Below, in pieces: positions 53,590 to 61,175 of a DNA stretch of 61,175 nucleotides (its first letter is position 1; every line of letters begins with the position of its first letter). Below the pieces are notes generated by a model. That model ran no database searches. It was not told the DNA's origin and saw only the letters and a program-made list of their open reading frames with translations. Both the position numbers and the translations under genes were made by a program. Location of the stretch: assembly GCA_016342495.1 (NCBI GenBank), contig JAEIOG010000018.1, forward strand, positions 1 through 61,175, written 5' to 3'. The DNA comes from Phycisphaerae bacterium (lineage in GTDB: Bacteria > Planctomycetota > Phycisphaerae > Sedimentisphaerales > SM23-30).

Positions 53590-54231
53590 TTATTTCAAAA
53601 GAAAAACCAACAATTCAGCCATACCAGTGAGCACTTTGGCCCCGGTTGCTTCCAACTTCCCTCGGCTTTGATGGCCACAGCTTAACAGTACAACATCTAC
53701 TCCCATTTCAGTTGCAACTTCAAAATCGTGGAGCATATCACCTACGAAAAGAATCTCACTTCGGTCAAAATGAGAATTTTCAATCCATTTTTTGCCATTA
53801 TCAACTTTGCTATGGGCATAATAATCATTCAATCCCACCAGATCAGTAAAAAAATGGCTAAGGCCAAAGCTTTCGACCGCATCAACCAAAAGTTGGTGAT
53901 TGTAGGCACTGAGCACCGATTGACTAAAACCCACTTTCGATAATTTTTCCAGAGTTTCAATCGCCCCGACTTGCAATTGGCATTGACCAAGCTTTACCAG
54001 ATAAGTCTCAATATATTCATGAACTAATGCATCATAAGATTCTTTTGAAAAATCAAAACCCAACTGCGTATAAAAATCAATAATCGGAAAATCGACATCT
54101 TCTTTATAACGACCAATTGTCAATTGGCCCAACTTGCGCTGCTTCATCAGACCATCAACCACTTCCACGCAGGCATCAACATCATTTAACAGCGTTCCGT
54201 TCCAGTCCCAGATTATATGCTTATACTTCAT
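53590..54231 (-). CDS. HAD-family hydrolase (phosphoglycolate phosphatase-like)
   Basis: The 213-residue HAD phosphatase has motif I in the variant form WDWNGTLLND (Asp9, Asn11 instead of the second Asp). Motif II is VLSAYN, followed by Lys in HSKVDNGK and motif IV LFVGDMLHDFEVA. Replacement of the second motif I Asp by Asn is common in this Gph-like subgroup and may alter chemistry. Its Shine-Dalgarno AAGGA is formed by the last codons of the DUF3147 gene one base upstream, so the two are translationally coupled. The substrate is unknown. Confidence 0.87.
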   Translation of the reverse strand: MKYKHIIWDWNGTLLNDVDACVEVVDGLMKQRKLGQLTIGRYKEDVDFPIIDFYTQLGFDFSKESYDALVHEYIETYLVKLGQCQLQVGAIETLEKLSKVGFSQSVLSAYNHQLLVDAVESFGLSHFFTDLVGLNDYYAHSKVDNGKKWIENSHFDRSEILFVGDMLHDFEVATEMGVDVVLLSCGHQSRGKLEATGAKVLTGMAELLVFLLK

Positions 54232-54232
54232 A

Positions 54233-54580
54233 TTAATCCTTGAACATCGACAGCAGTTTATGTGTCATGACATAACAGCCGGCAGTGACCAGGCCTGATA
54301 CAATCATCGAAATACTGAAATGAAATTTTGCTTTTAACATTAATGGCAGGATTATAAAAAAAACCAGCGAAGGAACAACCATCCAAAATGTCCCAGAAGC
54401 CAATCCCGCGACTTTCTGGGTATCGCCAGTATCAACATAAAGCCATGTCAATGCCAGCAAAGAAGTCAACGGCAACGACAAACAAATTGTTGCCAGTAAC
54501 ATATGCTTTGATTTAGCTAATTCATTGACTATGACAATAATTAAAGCTGAAATAGCAATTTTAATTATACTTTGTAGCAT
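54233..54580 (-). CDS. DUF3147 membrane protein
   Basis: The 115-residue inner-membrane protein has four predicted helices (about 4-20, 27-48, 60-82 and 88-108). The DUF3147 pattern is SLPLTSLLALTWLYVDTGDT followed by VAGLASGTFWMVVPSLVFF. Function is unknown in all known members. It lies 3 bases after the DUF2442 gene and 1 base before the HAD gene. Confidence 0.85.
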   Translation of the reverse strand: MLQSIIKIAISALIIVIVNELAKSKHMLLATICLSLPLTSLLALTWLYVDTGDTQKVAGLASGTFWMVVPSLVFFIILPLMLKAKFHFSISMIVSGLVTAGCYVMTHKLLSMFKD

Positions 54581-54583
54581 CTA

Positions 54584-54841
54584 TTATCCATTTACAGCTG
54601 GTGTGCCTCGCAAAAGCCCTTCGATACTCAAATCTTCGTCAATATCATCCCAATGAATGCCATAACCGGCCCCACAAACTTGCCAGTTATTTCGTTGAGC
54701 ATCAGTTGCATTAAGCAAACGAGGATACCAAACCAAAGGCACAGTTATAGTCCTGCCATCATAAATATCTACACTCATGCGATCTTTAGTAAAAATCACA
54801 TCTTTAATACGTTCATCTGCCTGTGTTGCCAAAATACCCAT
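54584..54841 (-). CDS. DUF2442 protein
   Basis: The 85-residue protein matches DUF2442 (VDIYDGRTITVPLVWYPRLL, then YGIHWDDIDEDLSIEGLLRG). Such proteins are nearly always encoded directly after a DUF4160 protein, as here with a 29-base overlap. The pair has been suggested to be a toxin-antitoxin-like module, but a function is not established. Confidence 0.88.
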   Translation of the reverse strand: MGILATQADERIKDVIFTKDRMSVDIYDGRTITVPLVWYPRLLNATDAQRNNWQVCGAGYGIHWDDIDEDLSIEGLLRGTPAVNG

Positions 54842-55058
54842 ACCAAGCCTCCAATAAAATCTCTTGATTTTCTATAACCATTTTATATATTCGATTGAGT
54901 TCATGTGCGTCAAATCCTATATTCCTTGCCAATCGAATATCTTTTATCCAAAACTTTGCTGACATATTGTCCCGATCAATGTGAATATGCGCTGGCTCTG
55001 CGCTTTCATTACTGTAAAAGTATAACCGATAGGGACCGATTTTCAAAACTGTTGGCAC
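54813..55058 (-). CDS. DUF4160 protein
   Basis: The 81-residue protein matches DUF4160 (GPYRLYFYSNESAEPAHIHI, with the conserved EPAHIHI and a C-terminal LEAWYGYF). It overlaps the DUF2442 gene by 29 bases, showing tight coupling. It follows purM by 56 bases on the same strand with no terminator between them. The compact size and pairing resemble toxin-antitoxin modules; this is inference. Confidence 0.88.
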   Translation of the reverse strand: MPTVLKIGPYRLYFYSNESAEPAHIHIDRDNMSAKFWIKDIRLARNIGFDAHELNRIYKMVIENQEILLEAWYGYFGNTGR

Positions 55059-55114
55059 AATATCACCTCAAACCTTTAACACAAAATCCGATCATCCATA
55101 TAATCCACGGCATA

Positions 55115-56191
55115 TTATTTAATCGTAACCTTACCAGTACCTGCTTTAACCTCACCAATCAAAAATGGTTTTTCACCTGATTTGGTCAGGTGTTCCATAA
55201 TTGAATTTGCAAAAGATGCACTGACGATCAGAACATAGCCTATACCCATATTAAATACCCGATACATTTCGTCGGTTTCAACCGGGCCAAGCTTTTGCAG
55301 ATAATCAAATATCGCAGGCACTTCCCATTTGGAAGCATCAAGCTCGACATCAAGTTCATCACCAATAACACGAGGAATATTGCCAACCAACCCTCCGCCG
55401 GTGATATGAGCCATGGCCTTGACAACTTTTTTTACTTTGTATTTCTGCAATAACGCAACAATGGCTTTTACGTAAATTCTTGTTGGCTCTAGTAATGCCT
55501 CACCAAGACTCTGGCCCAGTTCTTCAATATGGTCTTCAACTTTTAAGCCTTCACGGGTAAAACAGATATCACGCACCAGAGAATAGCCATTGGAATGAAT
55601 CCCACTTGACGCCAAACCAATCACCAGATCACCAGCTTCAACGTGCATACCATCGACAAGTTTATGCTTTTCAGCCACACCTACAGCAAAGCCCGCCAAA
55701 TCAAAATCACCCTGGCGATAAACATCAGGCATCTCAGCAGTTTCGCCGCCCAGCAATGCACAATCCGCTAACACGCAGCCATCGGCAACGCCTTTAACAA
55801 ATTCATTTACCTGGCCGGGTTCAAGATGATTAACAGCGACATAATCCAAAAAAAACAAAGGCTCGGCACCTTGAACAATCATATCATTAACACTCATCGC
55901 CACCAGATCAATACCTACAGTATCATATTTTTTCATCATAGCGGCGATTTTAACCTTGGTACCCACACCATCGGTACAGGCGATCAGCACAGGGTTTTTA
56001 TAGTTTTTCTTAAATAGCTTTTCATCATAATCCAAACGAAACAAGCCGGCAAAAGCATTGTGCATATGCATAACACGCGGGCCATGGGTTCGTCGGACAT
56101 TATCGCCAATCAAATCAACCATCTCATCATTAGCGTTAATATCTACACCAGAATTTTTATACGTTACAGCTTCTTTTTTATCAGCCATCAT
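55115..56191 (-). CDS. purM: phosphoribosylformylglycinamidine cyclo-ligase
   Basis: PurM closes the imidazole ring in purine synthesis (FGAM to AIR, ATP-dependent). The 358-residue enzyme has the N-terminal ATP-binding segment YKNSGVDINANDEMVDLIGD, the core LIACTDGVGTKVKIA, ALLGGETAEMPDVY, and the C-terminal MAHITGGGLVGNIPRV. Two consecutive ATGs occur; the second has better spacing to AGGAAAG. It lies 19 bases after the sulfatase gene, with purF beyond. Confidence 0.97.
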   Translation of the reverse strand: MMADKKEAVTYKNSGVDINANDEMVDLIGDNVRRTHGPRVMHMHNAFAGLFRLDYDEKLFKKNYKNPVLIACTDGVGTKVKIAAMMKKYDTVGIDLVAMSVNDMIVQGAEPLFFLDYVAVNHLEPGQVNEFVKGVADGCVLADCALLGGETAEMPDVYRQGDFDLAGFAVGVAEKHKLVDGMHVEAGDLVIGLASSGIHSNGYSLVRDICFTREGLKVEDHIEELGQSLGEALLEPTRIYVKAIVALLQKYKVKKVVKAMAHITGGGLVGNIPRVIGDELDVELDASKWEVPAIFDYLQKLGPVETDEMYRVFNMGIGYVLIVSASFANSIMEHLTKSGEKPFLIGEVKAGTGKVTIK

Positions 56192-56210
56192 TCTTTCCTA
56201 AAATTATTTT

Positions 56211-57752
56211 TCACTTCTTCGGGTCTAAGTAGTCAAGATATCCCCATCTGAAACCTCTTTTCCGATGCGGGGAACTTTTTCCAGCTTTCATTATCTCATA
56301 ATATTTTGCCTGCTCATCCAGATAAGCCTGTAACTTCTCCGGATGGCGAGTTTGATCATCTATCTTTTCCTGATGGGCAGCCAAAGCTTTAATCAGCTTT
56401 ACCTTAACCTCTGCATATTTTTTATTATCTGCCAGATTGTCAAATTCACACGGATCATTCCTTAAATCATATAATTCATATTTTGGCGGATAAGCATACA
56501 CATTATAAATCTCTTTCGCTTTATCGCCACTTGCATCAATTTCTTCTTTCGATGTCCCACCGGCAAAGTGAGCATTCAAACGATTTGCATAAGCCTCTGA
56601 AAGTACCGTCGGGAACTTATTATTCTGCGGCGTACATATTAACTTATACCTGATATCGCGAACCGAATATTGCACAGTCATCAGGTTCGGACTGGCTCCG
56701 GTCGTAAAACCATAAAAATACTCATTAAAATCTTTATCGGCTTTACCTGCCAGCAAAGGCTGCAATGGCTTACCGGCAAAACTTTTGCTTTGTGCACCGC
56801 CACTGGCCATCATCATCGTTGGCAGCAAATCCAGAGTCGAAACCAATTCCCTGGCTACATAACCCTTTTTCGTCATGCCCGGCCAACTGACAATCAAAGG
56901 CACTCGCAGGCTCGCCTCATACACACTGCACTTGCCACGCGAAAACTGGGCACCATGATCGCCAAAATAAATTATCATGGTATTATCAGCTTTACCTGAT
57001 TTTTCCAACTCAATCAACAAATCGCCAACTAAGGTATCAAGACGATTCATGCAATTATAATATTGTGCAGTATAATCTCGCAAATGTTCACTATCGGCAC
57101 CAATCCATTTCAAGGGCTTAACGTCTTTGGCTTCCAATGGCTTCGCGGGCCAGCCATAGCCATCCTTGAATTTATTCCGATGCAAGGGATAATGAGCATC
57201 AGGATAATTAATCGAAAGAAAAAACGGCTCATCGCCCTGACTGAAAAATTCAGCCGCATACTTCGAATAATCCTGCATATTAGCTCGATTAAAATTAGCA
57301 CCAGGTATCTTACGATAATCCCACTTGAACGCATCTTCAGGATTAACATGCAGCTTGCCAAGCATCGCAGTCCGATATCCCTGCTTTTTCAGCAGCGTTG
57401 ACATATGAGGCACTTCCGGATTAAAAAACGCGAAATTATGCGTCGCCAATCCGATCTGACCATTCTGCTGGGGCCATTGCCCGGTAAGGAAACAGCCACG
57501 CGATGGCGAACAAACCGAATACGGTACAAAAGCATTTTCAAATCGCACACCATTGGCCGCCAGCTTATCCAATACCGGAGTCTTAACATAAGGCTCGCCA
57601 TAACAGCTTAGCTCAGGACCATTGTCCTCTGACACTATCATCAGGATATTGGGATTACCGGCTTTTTCTTTCGCGCAACATTCCTTGCCAGCACCAAAAG
57701 CCAGCATCGCTAAACCACAATTCTGTAAAAATCTTCTTCTACTGGTTTCCAT
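56211..57752 (-). CDS. type I sulfatase with Tat signal
   Basis: ATG 57752 follows GGAGG by 6 bases. It opens with a twin-arginine signal SRRRFLQNCGLAMLAF, indicating folded export. The 513-residue alkaline-phosphatase-fold sulfatase has metal ligands in SEDNGP, the formylglycine site Cys81 in VCSPSRGCFLTG (CxPSR), and GDHGAQFSRGK for the second metal/sulfate site. Maturation requires a formylglycine-generating enzyme. Planctomycetes carry many such genes for sulfated polysaccharides. Its place between purF and purM is unusual. Substrate unknown. Confidence 0.93.
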   Translation of the reverse strand: METSRRRFLQNCGLAMLAFGAGKECCAKEKAGNPNILMIVSEDNGPELSCYGEPYVKTPVLDKLAANGVRFENAFVPYSVCSPSRGCFLTGQWPQQNGQIGLATHNFAFFNPEVPHMSTLLKKQGYRTAMLGKLHVNPEDAFKWDYRKIPGANFNRANMQDYSKYAAEFFSQGDEPFFLSINYPDAHYPLHRNKFKDGYGWPAKPLEAKDVKPLKWIGADSEHLRDYTAQYYNCMNRLDTLVGDLLIELEKSGKADNTMIIYFGDHGAQFSRGKCSVYEASLRVPLIVSWPGMTKKGYVARELVSTLDLLPTMMMASGGAQSKSFAGKPLQPLLAGKADKDFNEYFYGFTTGASPNLMTVQYSVRDIRYKLICTPQNNKFPTVLSEAYANRLNAHFAGGTSKEEIDASGDKAKEIYNVYAYPPKYELYDLRNDPCEFDNLADNKKYAEVKVKLIKALAAHQEKIDDQTRHPEKLQAYLDEQAKYYEIMKAGKSSPHRKRGFRWGYLDYLDPKK

Positions 57753-57849
57753 ACAACACCTCCAAAAAGTCACACAACACAACTTTTATAAAACCAGAAC
57801 ATATTTACTTGTCAAATTCTATATCAATCTGATCGCATCACACTAACGA

Positions 57850-59280
57850 TCAGAAAAGTTTCTGCTGAAATCTTTCACAGCTGAATTTTGTCGATGCCAT
57901 ATCAACTGGAATTGGATATTTACCACTCCAGCAAGCAGTACAATAATTATCATCAGGTTTCTTCGTACAGCCTAGCATGCCGTTAAGATCAAGATAAGCC
58001 AGTGAATCAATTCCAAGATAATCACGAATTTCTTCGATAGTTCTTTCATTTGCGATTAATTCATTTTTACTGGGAAAATCAATCCCATAAAAACATGGAA
58101 AACGAATAGGTGGAGAAGCAACACGCAAATGAATTTCTTTTGCGCCAGCCCTTCTCAACGCCCCCATCTTCCCGCGAGTAGTTGTCCCGCGAACTACTGA
58201 ATCTTCAATAACCACCAGTTTTTTGCCGTCGACAACTTCTCGAATAACATTTAATTTCATTTTAACTGCCAGGTCACGCATCGGTTGCGATGGCTCAATA
58301 AAACTGCGACCGGCATAATGACTTACCGTAAAACCGCGGTCATAAGGTATCCCGCTTTCATCTGCAAAACCCTGAGCGGCACAACGGGCACAATTTGGAA
58401 CCGGAATGACAATATCAGCATCAACCGGAGATTCCTTGGCAAGCTGACGGCCCATATTATAACGGACGCGATGAACATTTTCGCCAAAGATACTGCTTGA
58501 CGGATCAGCAAAATAAACCTGCTCAAAAATACAATGTGCCGGTGTTGGCGTTTGTTCGCCGGTAAAGGATCTGCTATGAATACCATTTTTATCTAATGTA
58601 ACAATTTCGCCCGGTTCAACTTCACGAACAAACTCGGCATCAACAATATCCAATGCACAAGTCTCCGATGCAACGATATAAGCACCATCTTCCAGTTTAC
58701 CTATACACAAAGGCCGAATACCATAAGGATCACGGGCGGCGACAATTTTGTCCGGAAATAAAAACAGTAGAGAATATGAACCTTGAAGATGATTTAAGAC
58801 ATGGGCAATTGGGTCGGGTTTGGCGATATGGGTAGGTTTTGCCATCAAATGAATGATGATTTCGCTATCGCTGGAACCCTGAAAAATATGACCATGGGCT
58901 TCGTACTCATCTCGCAAAAGTGGTGCATTGACCAGGTTGCCATTATGAGCGACCGCTATCTGGCCCAGAGAATATTCCACCAGCAAAGGCTGGGCATTGC
59001 CGGCACAACTGGATCCAGTGGTTGAATAGCGGACATGTCCTATCGCGGTATTGCCTTTTTCCGATAGCTGTCTTTGCAAATCACCGGAAAAAACTTCACT
59101 GACCAGCCCCATGCCGGTATGACCAACAAGTCTTTCGCCATCGCTGATGGCGATGCCGGCGGATTCCTGGCCTCGATGCTGCAAGGCATGAAGACCAAGA
59201 TAAATTTTCTCCACCGCACCTGGATGACCATAAATCCCCACCAGACCACAGGCCTCTTTGGCTTCTCTCATATCAGCCAT
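57850..59280 (-). CDS. purF: amidophosphoribosyltransferase
   Basis: PurF catalyses the first committed step of purine synthesis (PRPP plus glutamine). The 476-residue precursor has a 10-residue propeptide and catalytic Cys11 in EACGLVGIYG. The glutaminase domain includes GHVRYSTTG, and the PRPP loop is VVIEDSVVRGTTTRG. Cysteines in CARC and in CTKKPDDNYCTACWSG match the 4Fe-4S ligands of the Bacillus-type, oxygen-sensitive enzyme. AGGAG is 12 bases before the ATG. The sulfatase gene follows after 97 bases, then purM. Confidence 0.97.
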   Translation of the reverse strand: MADMREAKEACGLVGIYGHPGAVEKIYLGLHALQHRGQESAGIAISDGERLVGHTGMGLVSEVFSGDLQRQLSEKGNTAIGHVRYSTTGSSCAGNAQPLLVEYSLGQIAVAHNGNLVNAPLLRDEYEAHGHIFQGSSDSEIIIHLMAKPTHIAKPDPIAHVLNHLQGSYSLLFLFPDKIVAARDPYGIRPLCIGKLEDGAYIVASETCALDIVDAEFVREVEPGEIVTLDKNGIHSRSFTGEQTPTPAHCIFEQVYFADPSSSIFGENVHRVRYNMGRQLAKESPVDADIVIPVPNCARCAAQGFADESGIPYDRGFTVSHYAGRSFIEPSQPMRDLAVKMKLNVIREVVDGKKLVVIEDSVVRGTTTRGKMGALRRAGAKEIHLRVASPPIRFPCFYGIDFPSKNELIANERTIEEIRDYLGIDSLAYLDLNGMLGCTKKPDDNYCTACWSGKYPIPVDMASTKFSCERFQQKLF

Positions 59281-59729
59281 ATTATTATTTAACTCCTAAA
59301 TATTCCTGCCTAATAGGTTTAGGCTTATTTAATATAAAAAATCCACCAGCGACATTGCATCGCGGGCATAAAGCCATTTTTTAACTTAAGTGTCCATTGT
59401 TAAGCTACTTACATAAAATATACTTAATACATGAAATGATTACAGATAGCTATCGATCAACAAAACTCAGTTGGCTTATCCAAGTGCACAATCTACATTT
59501 TTATCGGCCAAAAGTCAACCACCATCCCCAAAGAACAACTATTTTAATAAAACATTAAAACTCGTAAACTACTTCAAACAAACAGCTTACAACTAATAAA
59601 TTTCATCTTGCATAACAAAAGATATTTTCAGCAGAAAAAATATCAAAAATTTGCTAAAATAGTCACCAATAAAAAAAAACTGTTTTGAAAACAATCCATT
59701 GTCTTCACTTTACCAAAAAGAAAAGAAAA
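59281..59729. other. divergent spacer between purF and truD
   Basis: The AT-rich 449-base region must hold promoters for purF (minus) and truD (plus). No purine riboswitch fold, operator or gene was recognised. A small dyad near 59380-59410 (AACTTAAGTGTCC...GTTAAGC) is weak. Confidence 0.5.
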
Positions 59730-60968
59730 ATGACTGAAAAAATCAACAATCGACCTTTTTTGACTGAAAATTTACCCGGCACCGGCGGCACAATTAAAAA
59801 TCATACCACCGACTTCTATGTCGAAGAAATACCACTGTATGAACCTTCAGGCCATGGGACCCATCTGTATTTCGAAATTGAAAAGACAGGTATGCCCACA
59901 ATGGAAGCCATCAAGCAGATTGCCCGGGCATTGTCTATACACAAACAGGACATTGGCTATGCCGGCCAAAAAGATGCCAAAGCCGTTACACGCCAATGGC
60001 TGTCAATCGAACATATCATGCCCGACCAACTGGAAAATATCACCGTACCAGACGTTACAATTTTTGGCAGTGCATATCATAAGAATAAATTGAAGCTGTC
60101 GCATCTATCCGGCAATATCTTTTCAGTAAAAATTAGAGATATCGAAGATATTGATAAAGCTCTCGATCAGGCTAACGCAATCACTGAGGTTTTGACTAAG
60201 CGTGGTGTGCCCAATTATTATGGCTCACAGCGTTTTGGCCATCGCAATGATACTCATTTACTAGGCGCAGCGATAATTGGAGATGATGATGAAAAGCTGG
60301 TGGATCTTATTATGGGCCATCCGCATCCATCGGACCCGGAAGAAGCTCGACAGGCTCGCGAATTTTTCGATAATGGCCAATATATCGAAGCGGCCTCAGC
60401 CTGGCCCAAACGCAACCGTACCGAAATTCAAATCGCATGGCTATTATATGATGGCAAGCCAGCCCACAAAGCAACCCGATTAATCGACAAGCAGCAGAGA
60501 CGATTTTATATCTCGGCTTTTCAGTCCGAGCTGTTTAATAAAGTCCTGGCCTCGCGTCTGAAAACAATCGATAAAGTGCTCGATGGCGACATCGCTTGCA
60601 TTGGCAATAAGGGGCCAAACTTTGATGTCCAGGAACCTGAAAAAGAACAGCCCCGCTGTGACGCTTATGAAATTCATCCGACCGGCCCGATCTTTGGCCA
60701 TAAAATGCAAATGCCTCAGGAAGGAACTGAACTGGATATCGAAAGCCAGGTTCTAAAAGAATTGGATCTTAAGCTGGAAGATTTCAAAGGAAAATCCGCT
60801 CGAATGGCCAAAGGGGCTCGGAGGCCATTACGATTTATTCCTAAAGATTTCACCATTGCCAAAGGATCTGATGAACATGGCGAATTTCTTGAAACAAAGT
60901 TTACCCTGCCACCAGGTTGCTATGCGACAACAGTGTTGCGCGAAATAATTAAAGATTCAACGTTATAA
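59730..60968 (+). CDS. truD: tRNA pseudouridine(13) synthase TruD
   Basis: TruD isomerises U13 of tRNA-Glu and others. ATG 59730 follows AAAGAAAAGAAAA and is preferred over a TTG at 59685. The 412-residue protein has the N-terminal pattern TTDFYVEEIPLYEPSGHGTH and catalytic Asp82 in YAGQKDAKAVTRQWLSI. The family motif NYYGSQRFG is at about 150, and the TRUD-domain insertion follows. The C-terminal region is SARMAKGARRPLRFIPKDF. It is longer than E. coli TruD (349) but normal for archaeal and planctomycete forms. No neighbour is functionally related. Confidence 0.95.
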   Translation: MTEKINNRPFLTENLPGTGGTIKNHTTDFYVEEIPLYEPSGHGTHLYFEIEKTGMPTMEAIKQIARALSIHKQDIGYAGQKDAKAVTRQWLSIEHIMPDQLENITVPDVTIFGSAYHKNKLKLSHLSGNIFSVKIRDIEDIDKALDQANAITEVLTKRGVPNYYGSQRFGHRNDTHLLGAAIIGDDDEKLVDLIMGHPHPSDPEEARQAREFFDNGQYIEAASAWPKRNRTEIQIAWLLYDGKPAHKATRLIDKQQRRFYISAFQSELFNKVLASRLKTIDKVLDGDIACIGNKGPNFDVQEPEKEQPRCDAYEIHPTGPIFGHKMQMPQEGTELDIESQVLKELDLKLEDFKGKSARMAKGARRPLRFIPKDFTIAKGSDEHGEFLETKFTLPPGCYATTVLREIIKDSTL

Positions 60969-61175
60969 TAATTATACTCAAACTGACTTATTATCAAACC
61001 ATGGAAGTTCCTGGTGATCCGATAGTTTTATGCTACGAGATAAAGCAATTATTGGGTGAAGATCTGCTTAAACTACCGCATTAGTTTTTAATCGCTATTT
61101 GAGCCTGTTGCATAAATAATTAGTTCTTTTTACAAGTGAATAATTCCAGCTTTTCGTTTATAATCTGGGCAATGG
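60969..61175. other. right-edge spacer
   Basis: No gene, repeat or terminator was recognised. A TATAAT at about 61161 and an ATG at 61172 near the edge may belong to a gene starting beyond the window. Confidence 0.3.

Noticed and set aside
59281-59729. Purine riboswitch upstream of purF
   Set aside because: No three-way junction or conserved aptamer sequence could be found on the minus strand.

Overview
The window is an AT-rich chromosomal segment of a motile bacterium with an outer membrane (L- and P-ring genes, porin, GT9 glycosyltransferase). The lineage is most likely Planctomycetota, class Phycisphaerae. This is inferred from the MoxR/DUF58/VWA/DUF4159 cluster, a planctomycete-style pseudopilin, a Tat-signal sulfatase, CsrA-FliW next to flagellin genes, and a GyrA with the HPHGESVVYPT version of the quinolone region. 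No marker gene proves it.

Layout. 1-1.1 kb: possible tail of a plus-strand gene, an inverted-repeat element and htpX. 1.2-16.5 kb: one minus-strand cluster transcribed DUF4159 > MoxR ATPase > DUF58 > BatA-type VWA > VWA/glutamine-amidotransferase-like > unknown secreted protein > large coiled-coil membrane protein > NPCBM-PA14-PKD-TPR secreted protein. Four of its junctions are 4-base ATGA overlaps. It looks like a chaperone-ATPase, von Willebrand adaptor and envelope-protein machine with lineage-specific last members.

16.8-38.7 kb: minus-strand flagellar cluster [62-aa ORF]-flgF-flgG-flgA-flgH-flgI-flgJ-flgN-flgK-flgL-fliW-csrA-three flagellins-fliD-fliS. It is headed by an exact sigma54 promoter (38787-38802). 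The three flagellin genes are separated by 0.9-1.1 kb spacers rich in hairpins. Two flagellin Shine-Dalgarno regions carry the same TCACGGAGGAT string, a good CsrA-site candidate next to csrA and fliW. FliD (1174 aa) and FlgL (651 aa) are enlarged by repeated flagellin-IN-type modules.

39-48 kb: accessory-looking region with a HAD phosphatase, outer-membrane porin, HtrA-type protease under a sigma28-like promoter, pseudopilin, divergent thymidylate synthase, GT9-GT4 fusion, and four of the five copies of a dispersed double-hairpin (MITE-like) repeat.

48-61 kb: FixJ-like regulator and REC-PAS histidine kinase, gyrA, tRNA-Leu(UAA), a minus-strand run purF-sulfatase-purM-DUF4160-DUF2442-DUF3147-HAD phosphatase, and truD.

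Starts were moved from the longest open frame to internal ATGs where Shine-Dalgarno and family N-termini supported it. No rRNA, CRISPR array, transposase or prophage gene was seen.
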